From the NCBI GenBank assembly GCA_016790175.1, contig JAEUPI010000061.1, positions 1 to 51,929 of the forward strand: a stretch of DNA of 51,929 nt. Direction: 5' to 3'. Shown here one piece after another: positions 27,740-36,658 of the stretch. The notes beneath the pieces are model-generated. The model was not told the DNA's origin, made no database searches, and saw only the letters and a list, made by a program, of their open reading frames with translations. The translations under genes and the position numbers were made by a program. The stretch comes from Burkholderiaceae bacterium. Its GTDB lineage: Bacteria > Pseudomonadota > Gammaproteobacteria > Burkholderiales > Burkholderiaceae_C. Each line of letters begins with the position of its first letter. The stretch's first letter is position 1.

Positions 27740-30388
27740 ATGACCACCCAGACCGCTTCGCTCGATGCTGTTGCCGTGGCCCTTGCGGTGGCCGATGCGC
27801 AAGGCGTCGTGCACACGGTCAACGCGGCTTTCTCGGCATTGACCGGCTGGCAACTGCATACCCTGCCCGGACGCCGGCTCGACACGTTGTGCGGTCCGAC
27901 GGAATCGTCGGCTGTGCAACGGGCCATTGCCGACGGCACGGCAGTCGATGGCGTCGACCTCGCCTGGCGGCATGCCCGCGACGCCGACATGCTGCCCGTG
28001 AGAATTCACGTTCGCCTGATCGGCGCCCTGCGCTGCGTGACCGTGCTCGACCGGCGCATCGGGCACCACGCCGCCGAGGCCGACGCCGCGCAGGCCCAGT
28101 TGGCGCTGGCGCTCGAGCTCGGCGGCATCGTCGTCTGGCGGCAAGATCTTCGAAGCAACCGGCTGCACTACAACGAACCGGGCTACCGCATCCTCGGGCT
28201 GACGCCGCGGCCCGAAGGCCTCACGCTCGACGAGGTGCGTGCGCTGATTCATCCGGACGACCTGCCGCAGGTGCGTGCCGCGATGGAGCGCGCGTTGACC
28301 AGCACGGAGCCGGTCGACATGGAGGCGCGCTATCGGCGCGCCGACGGACAGTGGCTCGACATCGTGACGCGCCGTGTGACCCGGCGCGACGAGAGCGGCC
28401 AACCGATCGAATTCCTCGGTGTGGCGATCGACCTCACCGGCAGGCTGCGCGAGGAGCGCCGCACGGCCGAGCTGGCACAGCGGCTGGAGTTGGCGGCGGC
28501 GGCCGCCGGCGTGGGCGTCTGGTCGTACAACTTCGGTGATCGCCATGCACACTGGAACGCGCAGATGTTCGCGCTGCACGGTCTGCCCCATCGCGGCGAG
28601 CCGCCGGACTGGCCGACCTACGTGCAGACCCATGTGCATGCCGACGATCGCGCACAGGTGCTGGAGCGCATGCGAACGCTGGTCGACGGCGGCGACGACC
28701 GTGTGGCACAGACCTTCCTGCGCATCGTGCGCTCCGACGGTGCCGAACGCGAGCTCTCGGCTCGCGTTCGCGTGATCCGGGATCAGGGGCGCATGCAGAT
28801 GATCGGCGCGATGACCGACGTCACCGAGCAGCGTGCCGAGCGCCAGGCGCTGTTCGAGGCGCATGCCCGCGAGGCCCTGGCCGTGCGCTCGGTGGGCTTT
28901 GGCTTCTGGGAGCGCGACGAGATCACCACCGAGGCCACCTGGGACGAGCAGATGTGGCGCCTGCGCGGCCTCGAGCCGCAAGGCCCCGCCGCGCCGAGTT
29001 ACGAGGCGCATCTGGCGATGGTGCATCCGGACGACCGGCCCCGGCTCGATGCCGAGTACCACGCGGCGCGCGGCGAACGCCGGCCGTGGAGCGTCGAGTT
29101 CCGCGTGCGTTGGCCCGACGGCAGCTGGCGCTGGCTGGCGTCGAGATCGACGCCGCTGTTCGACGACGACGGGCGCGAGGTCCGCCGCATCGGCGTCAAC
29201 TGGGACATCACCGACGCCCGCAGCGCCGAGGCCGCCCGCCAGGAGCAGCTGGCGGCGCGCCGCGAGAGCCAGGCCAAGTCGGCCTTCCTGGCACGCATGA
29301 GCCATGAACTGCGCACGCCGCTGCATGCGGTGATCGGGTTTGCCCAGCTGCTCGCGAACGACTCCGCCATGGCCTGGAGCAACGACGCGCGCGAACGCCT
29401 GCAGCACATCCACGCCGCCGGCCAGCACCTGTTGGCGCTGGTCAACGACGTGCTCGACCTGTCCAGCCTCGACGCCGGCGACGTTCGGCTCGAAACCCGC
29501 CCCGTGCCGCTGCGCCAGGCCGTCGACGCGGTGCTGCCGATGGTGGCCGCGCAGGCCGAGGCGCTCGAGGTCACGATCGGCTGCGCCGCACTGGATCACA
29601 CGCTGCTGGTCGATCCGACGCGGCTGCGACAGGTCCTGCTGAACCTGCTGACCAATGCAGTGAAGTACAACCGCCGCGGCGGCCGGGTCGACATCGACGC
29701 CCACGCCGACGGCCAGATGGTGGTGCTGGAGATCCGCGACACCGGACGTGGCATGAACGCCCAGCAGCTGCCGCATGCGTTCGAGCCGTTCAACCGCCTG
29801 GGCATGGAGCGCGAGGCCATCGAAGGCACCGGCATCGGCCTGGCGATCGTGAAGATCTACGTCGAGCGAATGGGCGGAACGGTCAGCGTGAGCAGCACGC
29901 CCGGCGAGGGCAGCCGGTTCGACGTTCGGCTGCCGGCGCCGGTCGCGTTGCAGCCGGCGGTCGCCGCTGCGCCGGCGCCGGCACCGGTGTCCGTCTCCGC
30001 GAGCCCTGGCGGCCACGCACGCGTGCTCTACATCGAAGACAACCCGGTCAACGCGTTGATCGTGCGCGAGTTGATCGCGCAGCGTCATGACTTGAAGCTC
30101 GACGAAGCGGCCAACGGGCTCACCGGCATCGAGCGTGCTCGCCGATCGCCTCCGAACCTGATCCTGCTGGATATGCAACTGCCCGACATCGACGGCATGG
30201 AGGTGCTGCGCCGGCTGCGCGCCGACGCGTCGACGGCGTCGATCCCGTGCATCGCGCTGTCGGCCAACGCGATGCCCGACGACATCCAGAACGCCCTGGG
30301 AGCGGGCTTCGCCGACTACTGGACCAAGCCGCTTGATTTTCGCGTGTTCATGAACGCGCTCGACTCGCTGTTCGGCAAGGCGGTGTGA
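27740..30388 (+). CDS. Soluble multi-PAS hybrid sensor histidine kinase with C-terminal receiver
   Basis: Started at the ATG at 27740, the protein has 882 residues and no membrane segment. Four PAS-type repeats cover about residues 5-505 (for example GGIVVWRQDLRSNRLHYNEP and GFWERDEITTEATWDEQMW). The HisKA phospho-site is His522 in MSHELRTPLHAVIGF. The ATPase domain has LLNLLTNAVKYNRRGG (N box), RDTGRGMN (G1) and EGTGIGLAIVK (G2). The receiver (about 757-875) has VLYIEDNP, Asp811 in LLDMQLPD, and the Lys in YWTKPLD. It is an intact cytoplasmic hybrid kinase; its output partner is not in the window. It contrasts with the degenerate hybrid at 37.2 kb. Confidence 0.93.
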   Translation: MTTQTASLDAVAVALAVADAQGVVHTVNAAFSALTGWQLHTLPGRRLDTLCGPTESSAVQRAIADGTAVDGVDLAWRHARDADMLPVRIHVRLIGALRCVTVLDRRIGHHAAEADAAQAQLALALELGGIVVWRQDLRSNRLHYNEPGYRILGLTPRPEGLTLDEVRALIHPDDLPQVRAAMERALTSTEPVDMEARYRRADGQWLDIVTRRVTRRDESGQPIEFLGVAIDLTGRLREERRTAELAQRLELAAAAAGVGVWSYNFGDRHAHWNAQMFALHGLPHRGEPPDWPTYVQTHVHADDRAQVLERMRTLVDGGDDRVAQTFLRIVRSDGAERELSARVRVIRDQGRMQMIGAMTDVTEQRAERQALFEAHAREALAVRSVGFGFWERDEITTEATWDEQMWRLRGLEPQGPAAPSYEAHLAMVHPDDRPRLDAEYHAARGERRPWSVEFRVRWPDGSWRWLASRSTPLFDDDGREVRRIGVNWDITDARSAEAARQEQLAARRESQAKSAFLARMSHELRTPLHAVIGFAQLLANDSAMAWSNDARERLQHIHAAGQHLLALVNDVLDLSSLDAGDVRLETRPVPLRQAVDAVLPMVAAQAEALEVTIGCAALDHTLLVDPTRLRQVLLNLLTNAVKYNRRGGRVDIDAHADGQMVVLEIRDTGRGMNAQQLPHAFEPFNRLGMEREAIEGTGIGLAIVKIYVERMGGTVSVSSTPGEGSRFDVRLPAPVALQPAVAAAPAPAPVSVSASPGGHARVLYIEDNPVNALIVRELIAQRHDLKLDEAANGLTGIERARRSPPNLILLDMQLPDIDGMEVLRRLRADASTASIPCIALSANAMPDDIQNALGAGFADYWTKPLDFRVFMNALDSLFGKAV

Positions 30389-30398
30389 GCGCTGCAAC

Positions 30399-33053
30399 AT
30401 GGACTCCGTATCCCCCGACGACAACTACCTCTGGCTCGAAGATGTCGAAGGTGACGCGGCGCTCGGCTGGGTCCGCGAACAGAACGCCCGCTCGCGGCGG
30501 CAGCTCGAACAACATCGCGCCTTCGGCGCGATGCGCGACGAGATCCGCGACGTGCTCGACTCGCGCGACCGCATCCCGGCGGTCGTGCGTCGCGGTGCCT
30601 GGCTGTTCAATTTCTGGCAGGACGCCGCGAACCCGCGCGGCTTGTGGCGGCGCACCACGCTCGACGAGTTCCGCAAACCCGAACCGGCCTGGGAGGTGCT
30701 GCTCGACATCGATGCCCTCGGTCGCGTCGAGGACGTCAACTGGGTCTGGGCCGGCGCCAGCTGCCTGGGCCCCGCCTATTCGCGCTGCCTGGTCAACCTG
30801 TCGCGCGGCGGCGCCGATGCGAAGGTCGTGCGCGAGTTCGATCTCGACGAACGTCGCTTCGTCGACGGCGGCTTCACGCTGCCCGAGGCCAAGAGCCGCA
30901 TCGACTGGCTCGATGTCGACACCGTGCTCGTCGGCACCGACTTCGGCCCGGGCTCGCTGACCGATTCGGGCTACCCGCGTGAGGTCCGGTGCTGGCGCCG
31001 CGGCCAACCGCTCGCCGAGGCCGAGACGATCTTCGCAGCCGAGCGCAGCGATGTCTCCGCGCACTTCAGCATCGACCACACACCGGGCTTCGAGCGCGTG
31101 GTCGTCGAACGCGCCATCGACTTCTACAACACGAAGTCATGGTTGTGGCGCGACGGCCGCCTGCAGCCAATCGACAAGCCCGACGACGCCCAGCTCTACT
31201 TCTGGCGCGAACGAATGCTGATGATGCTGCGCAGCGACTGGCCGCTCGGCATGCGGCGTCACGCCAGCGGCAGCCTGCTGAGCGCGGACGCTGCTCGCTA
31301 CGAGGCCGGCGGGCGCGAGCTGCACGTGGTGTTCGAGCCGACGGCCACCTGCTCGCTGGCCGACTTCGCGGCCACTCGCAGCCGGCTCGTGCTGAACATC
31401 AGCGACAATGTCGCCAGCCGGCTCGAGGAATGGCAAGTCGACGGCACGCGCCGCGCCGTGGCCGCCGACTTCCCGGGCACGATCCAGATCAGTGCGCTGC
31501 ATGACCCATTGGTGGTCGACGACGCGCTCGCCGAGCACTATCTGCTCGGCTATTCCGACTTCCTGACGCCCGACACGCTCCATCTGGCACACACGGGCAG
31601 CGATGCCCATGAACGCCTGAAGTCGCGGCCTGCGTTCTTCGACGCGGCCGGCATGCGCGCCGAGCAGCGGTTCGCCGTCTCGCGCGACGGCACAAGGGTG
31701 CCCTACTTCGTGATCGGGCCCGCGGGCTCGAGCAGCAACGGCACCCGTCCCGTGCTGTTGTACGGCTACGGCGGCTTCGAAGTACCGTTGCAGCCCTGGT
31801 ACTCCGGCGCATTCGGTCGCGCCTGGCTCGCGCGCGGGGGTGTGTTCGTCGTGGCCAACATTCGCGGTGGCGGCGAGTTCGGTCCCGCCTGGCACCAGGC
31901 AGCGATCCTCGAGCGCAAGCAGAACAGCTACGACGATTTCGTGGCGGTGGCCGAGGACCTGATCGCGCGCGGCACCACCAGCGCCCGGCACCTCGGCATC
32001 GAGGGTGGCAGCAACGGCGGGCTGCTGGTCGGCGCCGTGATGCTGCAGCGGCCCGAACTGTTCGGCGCCGTGGTCTGCCAGGTGCCTCTGCTGGACATGC
32101 GGCGCTACCACCGACTGTTGGCCGGTGCCTCGTGGATGGCCGAGTACGGGGATCCCGACCAGGCGGCTCAATGGGCCTGGATCTCGCGCTACAGCCCGTA
32201 CCAGAACGTGCGCGCCGGCATGAAGCTGCCGCCCGTGCTGTTCATCACCAGCACGCGCGACGACCGCGTGCATCCAGGCCATGCACGCAAGATGGCCGCG
32301 CGCATGCTCGAGCAGCACCACGACACGCTGTACTACGAAAACATCGAAGGCGGCCACGGTGCCGCGGCCGACAATGCGCAGAAGGCCGACATGATGGCGC
32401 TCGAGTTCGCCTTCCTCTGGCAACGGCTCGGCCCTCGCACGCAAGAGCAGGCTCAGCCCGGGAGACACGCACTGAACCACGACGCGCAGCAGGTGCTCGA
32501 CTTCTGGTTCGGCCGGCCCGGCGACGCCGAGTACCACCGGCCGCGCGAGTCATGGTTCCGCAAGGACCATACCTTCGACGCGCAGATCCGCGATCGCTTC
32601 GGTGCGCTGATCGAACGGGCGCTGGCCGGCGAGCTGGCGTCCTGGGCGGCGCATCCGGCCACCGCGGTGGCGCAGATCCTGGTGCTGGATCAGTTCACCC
32701 GCAACGTCTTTCGCGGCACGGCCCGTGCGTTCGCGGGCGATGCGCTCGCACTCGCCGCGGCCCAGGCGCTGGTGGTTGGCGGCGCCGACCGCTCGATGCC
32801 CGGTGTGCGTCGGCAGTTCGTGTACCTGCCCTTCGAACACAGCGAGGATCTCGCGATGCAGGAGGAATCGATGCGCCTGTTCGCGCAGCTGGCCCGCGAC
32901 GAACCGACGCTGGCCGATGCGGCGACCTGGGCCGACAAGCACCGCGTGATCATCGCGCGCTTCGGGCGCTTTCCGCATCGCAATGCCGCGCTCGGCCGGG
33001 CGTCGACGGCCGAGGAGGTCGAGTTCCTGAAGCAGCCCGGCTCAGGCTTTTGA
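30399..33053 (+). CDS. Prolyl oligopeptidase (S9) fused in frame to a DUF924 domain
   Basis: A single 884-codon frame starts at 30399 (MDSVSPDDNYLWLEDVEGDA). Residues 1 to about 682 form a complete S9A oligopeptidase: beta-propeller region, then the hydrolase with Ser538 in EGGSNGGLLVG, Asp621/622 in TRDDRVHPGH and His653 in EGGHGAAAD. Residues 692-884 are a complete DUF924 domain (VLDFWFGRPG, LDQFTRNVFRGTARAFA, FGRFPHRNAALGRAS). No stop separates them, and no ATG exists near the junction, only a CTG at 32472 with GGGAG upstream. There is no signal peptide. The S9 half should cut short peptides; DUF924 has no known activity. Its last 12 nt overlap the convergent ligase gene. Confidence 0.88.
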   Translation: MDSVSPDDNYLWLEDVEGDAALGWVREQNARSRRQLEQHRAFGAMRDEIRDVLDSRDRIPAVVRRGAWLFNFWQDAANPRGLWRRTTLDEFRKPEPAWEVLLDIDALGRVEDVNWVWAGASCLGPAYSRCLVNLSRGGADAKVVREFDLDERRFVDGGFTLPEAKSRIDWLDVDTVLVGTDFGPGSLTDSGYPREVRCWRRGQPLAEAETIFAAERSDVSAHFSIDHTPGFERVVVERAIDFYNTKSWLWRDGRLQPIDKPDDAQLYFWRERMLMMLRSDWPLGMRRHASGSLLSADAARYEAGGRELHVVFEPTATCSLADFAATRSRLVLNISDNVASRLEEWQVDGTRRAVAADFPGTIQISALHDPLVVDDALAEHYLLGYSDFLTPDTLHLAHTGSDAHERLKSRPAFFDAAGMRAEQRFAVSRDGTRVPYFVIGPAGSSSNGTRPVLLYGYGGFEVPLQPWYSGAFGRAWLARGGVFVVANIRGGGEFGPAWHQAAILERKQNSYDDFVAVAEDLIARGTTSARHLGIEGGSNGGLLVGAVMLQRPELFGAVVCQVPLLDMRRYHRLLAGASWMAEYGDPDQAAQWAWISRYSPYQNVRAGMKLPPVLFITSTRDDRVHPGHARKMAARMLEQHHDTLYYENIEGGHGAAADNAQKADMMALEFAFLWQRLGPRTQEQAQPGRHALNHDAQQVLDFWFGRPGDAEYHRPRESWFRKDHTFDAQIRDRFGALIERALAGELASWAAHPATAVAQILVLDQFTRNVFRGTARAFAGDALALAAAQALVVGGADRSMPGVRRQFVYLPFEHSEDLAMQEESMRLFAQLARDEPTLADAATWADKHRVIIARFGRFPHRNAALGRASTAEEVEFLKQPGSGF

Positions 33054-34760
33054 CGCAGCGGCCAACGACGCCGACTCCTGCTCCTGCAGCAGCCGCCACA
33101 TCACCTTGCCCGAGCCGCTCTTGGGCAGCGCGTCGACGAACTGCACCTGGCGCGGCACCTTGTATGCCGCCATGTGCTCGCGCGACCAGTCGATGATCTG
33201 CTGCGCGCTGGTGTGGCCGCGCGCCGCCTCGCGCAGCACGACCACGGCCTTGACCGTCTCGCCGCGGTAGTCGTCGTGCGCCGCGATGATGCAGGCCTCC
33301 TGCACTGCCGGATGCTTGTACAGCAGCGCCTCCACCTCGGCCGGCCAGACCTTGAAACCACTGGCGTTGATCATTCGCTTCAGGCGGTCGGTGATGAAGA
33401 AGTAGCCTTCGTCGTCCATGCGACCGAGATCGCCGGTGCGGAAGAAGGGCTTGCCGTCGATCTCGATGAAGGCGGCCTTCGTCGCCTCGGGGTGACCCCA
33501 GTAACCCTTGAAGATCATCGGGCCGTGGCTGACGATCTCGCCGGTCTCGCCGATCGGGAGCTCCCGCAGCGTCTCGGGGTCGATGATGCGTGCATCGGCA
33601 CCGATGATCGGGATGCCCAGGCATTGCAGCTTGGCGCGTTCCGGCGGATTGGCATGCGTCGGCGCTGCGGTCTCGGTGAGGCCGTAGCCCTCGGCGAACG
33701 TGATGCCGAATTCGCGCTGCAGACGCTCGGCCACGGCCTGCGGCATCGCCGCGCCGCCGCCGGATACGTAGCGCAGGCTCGACAGATCGAAGCTCGCATA
33801 GTTGGGGCTGCCGAACAGATCGATGATCATCGTCGGGATGCAGGTCCAGTGCGTCACGCGATGCCGCGAGATCAGCCGGCCGACGAGCTCGCGGTCCCAG
33901 CGCGGCACGATCACCGCAGTCGATCCGACTGCCACGCCGGACAGCACCGAATATACGAAGCCGGTGATGTGGAACATCGGCACCACCGCGAGCGTGACCG
34001 CCTCGGCCGAGCCATGCCCCCACAACGCGCCGCCGACCACGTTGTGCATCAGCGTGGCATGGGTGTGAATGCAGCCTTTGGGCAAGCCGGTGGTGCCCGA
34101 GGTGTAGGGCAGCAGCGCCATGTCGTCGGGGCCACTCGCATGGGGCCGGGGCACGCAGCCGGCCGCGAGCGCCTCGCGCCAGCGCGTGGCGCCGGCGGGC
34201 AACGCATGTTCGGTCGTGAGCCACTGCCACACGGCAGGCGACGGCATTTCGGCGGCCTCGGGCTGGCCCGGCGGCAAGGCGTCGGCGAACGCGGAGACCA
34301 GCCGATGCGCGAGGCGCTGGCCCTCAGGCAGCGCGGCGTCTGCCTGCGTGACGATCGCTGCCAGATCGGCGGTGGTGATCACGATGCGGGCGCCTGAATC
34401 GGCGATGTAGTGGCCGAACTCGTCGGCCTTGTTCATCGGATTCACCGGCACCACGACCGCGTCGGCGCGCAGGATGCCCTGCACCGCGATCACGAATTGC
34501 GGGCAGTTCTGCATGAACACGATCACCCGGTCGCCGCGTTCGACGCCATGCGCCTGCAGCCATCCGGCCAACGCCTCGGCCTGCCGGCGCAGATCGGCGA
34601 AGCTCAGTTCGCGGCCGAAGAAGCGGTAGGCGCTCTTGTCGGGGTAGCGTGTCGCACTGACCTCGAGGTTGAACCACAGCGATGTCTGCGGAAGCACCAA
34701 TGAACGCGGCAGTCGCGCAGGCCAGATCTTGTGATGGGGCCGGTCGGCGGAAGGACTCAT
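33042..34760 (-). CDS. AMP-dependent acyl-CoA synthetase (fatty-acid CoA ligase type)
   Basis: The protein is 572 residues from the ATG at 34760 (MSPSADRPHHKIWPARLPRS). Adenylate-forming motifs are in order: YTSGTTGLPKGCIHTH, YGLTETAAPTH, TGDLGRMDDEGYFFITDRLK and the catalytic-lysine loop PKSGSGKVMWRLL at the C-terminus. It activates a carboxylic acid, probably a medium- or long-chain fatty acid, to its CoA thioester through an acyl-AMP. No good ribosome site is visible; instead a perfect inverted repeat lies 5 nt upstream of the ATG. The frame is open further upstream into the kinase gene, but the family N-terminus starts here. Confidence 0.92.
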   Translation of the reverse strand: MSPSADRPHHKIWPARLPRSLVLPQTSLWFNLEVSATRYPDKSAYRFFGRELSFADLRRQAEALAGWLQAHGVERGDRVIVFMQNCPQFVIAVQGILRADAVVVPVNPMNKADEFGHYIADSGARIVITTADLAAIVTQADAALPEGQRLAHRLVSAFADALPPGQPEAAEMPSPAVWQWLTTEHALPAGATRWREALAAGCVPRPHASGPDDMALLPYTSGTTGLPKGCIHTHATLMHNVVGGALWGHGSAEAVTLAVVPMFHITGFVYSVLSGVAVGSTAVIVPRWDRELVGRLISRHRVTHWTCIPTMIIDLFGSPNYASFDLSSLRYVSGGGAAMPQAVAERLQREFGITFAEGYGLTETAAPTHANPPERAKLQCLGIPIIGADARIIDPETLRELPIGETGEIVSHGPMIFKGYWGHPEATKAAFIEIDGKPFFRTGDLGRMDDEGYFFITDRLKRMINASGFKVWPAEVEALLYKHPAVQEACIIAAHDDYRGETVKAVVVLREAARGHTSAQQIIDWSREHMAAYKVPRQVQFVDALPKSGSGKVMWRLLQEQESASLAAASKA

Positions 34761-34765
34761 GTGGA

Positions 34766-34785
34766 TGTCGCACGTGGTTGCGACA
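34766..34785. promoter_or_regulatory. 20-bp inverted repeat just upstream of the acyl-CoA ligase gene (putative operator)
   Basis: Half-sites TGTCGCA and TGCGACA are perfect inverted copies separated by 6 bp. The site ends 5 nt before the ligase ATG, so it overlaps the place where a ribosome site or promoter should be. The form fits a TetR- or GntR-type operator or a small RNA hairpin. No regulator gene is adjacent. Confidence 0.45.
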
Positions 34786-34878
34786 CACGGTGTACCGCAT
34801 GCACCGCCGGCGCCATATCGTGTGGAACCCGTGGTGTCGCCACGGCGACTCTGCCATGCCCGCCATGGGCGGGATCGA

Positions 34879-36507
34879 TCAGTCGCCTCTGGCTGCTCGT
34901 CGCGCCCGGTCTTCCACCGCACGCACCTTGACGCACTGCGGATGGCTCTGGAATACCGGTTTCTCGCATTCGCGCACGAGGCAGCGATGCAAGGCGATCA
35001 GGTGGCGTCCGGCGCAGTTGTCGCGCGGCGCGCCGGGCTCGAGGCGCGCTGGCGGCGGTGTCTCGGCCGCTGCCGCCGGTGGCGGCGGCAGCGCGGCGTC
35101 GGCTCCTGCATCGCCGCCGGTTGCGGTCGCTGCAGCAACGGGCCGACGCACCGGCGCACGAACCCGCGGTGGCATCGGCGCAGGACTCGAAGCGAGTGAC
35201 CTGGCATCAGGCAAGCCCGTTGTCGATTCAGCCGCGGACACGACGTCCGCCCGCTCGGGGACCGCAGGCGCAGCACCAGCCGGCGTGACCGCTGCCGTCG
35301 CCGCCGGCGCCACCGCATGGCCAGCGTTCCCGACCTCGGCAGATGTCGGGTCGGCGGGTGCCGGCCCGCGGACCACCGAGGCCAGCGGAGGCGGGTCCTG
35401 TTCGTCGATGGCCCACCAGAGCCCGGCCGCAGCGGCCGTCGATGCCACTGCGAGCGCGAGCACGATCGGCCAGACACCGGTGCGCCGCCGCGGCGCTGCA
35501 GGCAGTGGCACGTCGAAGTCGACGGCGACGTCGGGCGCGGCCTGCGTGACGGTGTTCTGCCACGCCGTATCGGGCACCGGCGGGCTCGACCGCTCGCGCC
35601 GCGGCACCGGCATCGTCGCAGCCAGCGCCGCACGCACCTCGGCGGCGTTCTGCGGGCGATCCGAAGGGCGCGGAGCGATCATCCAGTCGCACACCTGCAG
35701 CAGCACGTCGGACAGACTACCCTGCCCCGTACCTGCCAGCGGCGGCTGGTCGTCGTGCAGGGCCCGCGCGGTGGCCGCCATCGGCGGGCGTCCGGTGATC
35801 AGGAAGTGCAAGGTCGCGCCGAGCGCATAAAAGTCGGTCCATGGCCCCTGGCGCATGCCGGTCGATTCGGCGTACTGCTCCAGCGGTGCATAACTCGGCT
35901 TCAGGATGGCGGTCAGGGTCTGGCTGCGGTCGCTGATCACCCGACGCGCGGCGCCGAAGTCGAGCAGCACGGGCGCCCCATCGTCGCCGACCAGGATGTT
36001 GTCGGGCGCGATGTCGCGGTGGTACACCGCTTCGCGGTGCATCACCTCCAGCGCGCCGAGCAGGCGATCCAGCACCTTGCGCAGCCAGGCCTCGTCGGGC
36101 GCACCCTGCAGCGCCTGCCGCCACTGGCGCAGCGTGCGTCCGCGGTACAGCGGCATCGCCATGTAGGCGGTGCCGTTGTCCTCCCAGAACCGGTGCACCT
36201 TGAGCAGCGACGGATGATCGAAGCGCGCCAGCAGCCGGGCCTCGTTGACGAACGAGGCGAGTCCGATCGCAAACGTCTCGGCGTGCGATTGCGACAGCAG
36301 CGACACCTGCTGGCGACTGGTGCGCCCCGCCAGCGTCGACGGCATGTACTCCTTGATCGCGACCGCGCGCTGCAGCGAGTGGTCGAAGGCCCGGTACACG
36401 ATACCGAAGCCGCCGATCCCGATCACGCCCTGGAGCTCGAACTCGTGCAGCCGGTGACCGACCGGCAATGCGTTGATGCTGTCCAGGCTCGCGACCGCGG
36501 TGTTCAT
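34879..36507 (-). CDS. Membrane-anchored serine/threonine protein kinase
   Basis: From the ATG at 36507 the protein has 542 residues. Residues about 20-285 are a Hanks-type kinase: glycine loop GIGGFGIVY, ATP-lysine Lys52 in VAIKEYMP, catalytic HRDIAPDNIL and LLDFGAAR. After a linker comes one membrane helix (TGVWPIVLALAVASTAAAAG) and a periplasmic Pro/Ala-rich stretch. The last about 45 residues have four cysteines spaced C-x10-C-x4-C-x10-C (NCAGRHLIALHRC... ECEKPVFQSHPQC), suggesting a disulphide-bonded helical hairpin. It should phosphorylate cytoplasmic Ser/Thr targets in response to a periplasmic signal. No phosphatase gene is adjacent. Confidence 0.92.
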   Translation of the reverse strand: MNTAVASLDSINALPVGHRLHEFELQGVIGIGGFGIVYRAFDHSLQRAVAIKEYMPSTLAGRTSRQQVSLLSQSHAETFAIGLASFVNEARLLARFDHPSLLKVHRFWEDNGTAYMAMPLYRGRTLRQWRQALQGAPDEAWLRKVLDRLLGALEVMHREAVYHRDIAPDNILVGDDGAPVLLDFGAARRVISDRSQTLTAILKPSYAPLEQYAESTGMRQGPWTDFYALGATLHFLITGRPPMAATARALHDDQPPLAGTGQGSLSDVLLQVCDWMIAPRPSDRPQNAAEVRAALAATMPVPRRERSSPPVPDTAWQNTVTQAAPDVAVDFDVPLPAAPRRRTGVWPIVLALAVASTAAAAGLWWAIDEQDPPPLASVVRGPAPADPTSAEVGNAGHAVAPAATAAVTPAGAAPAVPERADVVSAAESTTGLPDARSLASSPAPMPPRVRAPVRRPVAAATATGGDAGADAALPPPPAAAAETPPPARLEPGAPRDNCAGRHLIALHRCLVRECEKPVFQSHPQCVKVRAVEDRARRAARGD

Positions 36508-36658
36508 GATCCGATCGAGCTTACGCGAAGGCCCTGCGCGCCACGGGCCCGGTCGGCGCACGCTTTCGTGACCGGCTTCTCGCCACACCTGCCTGCGGCA
36601 GCCTCACCCGACCTGCTGCCTAGAATGCTCATTTGTCGCTCGCCGCGGATGTGACCAC

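Noticed and set aside
27689-30424. A 911-codon open frame on the minus strand opposite the PAS hybrid kinase
   Set aside because: It is an antisense shadow caused by high GC at third positions; it is rich in Arg, Gln, His and Val with no domain, while the plus-strand frame has complete kinase motifs.
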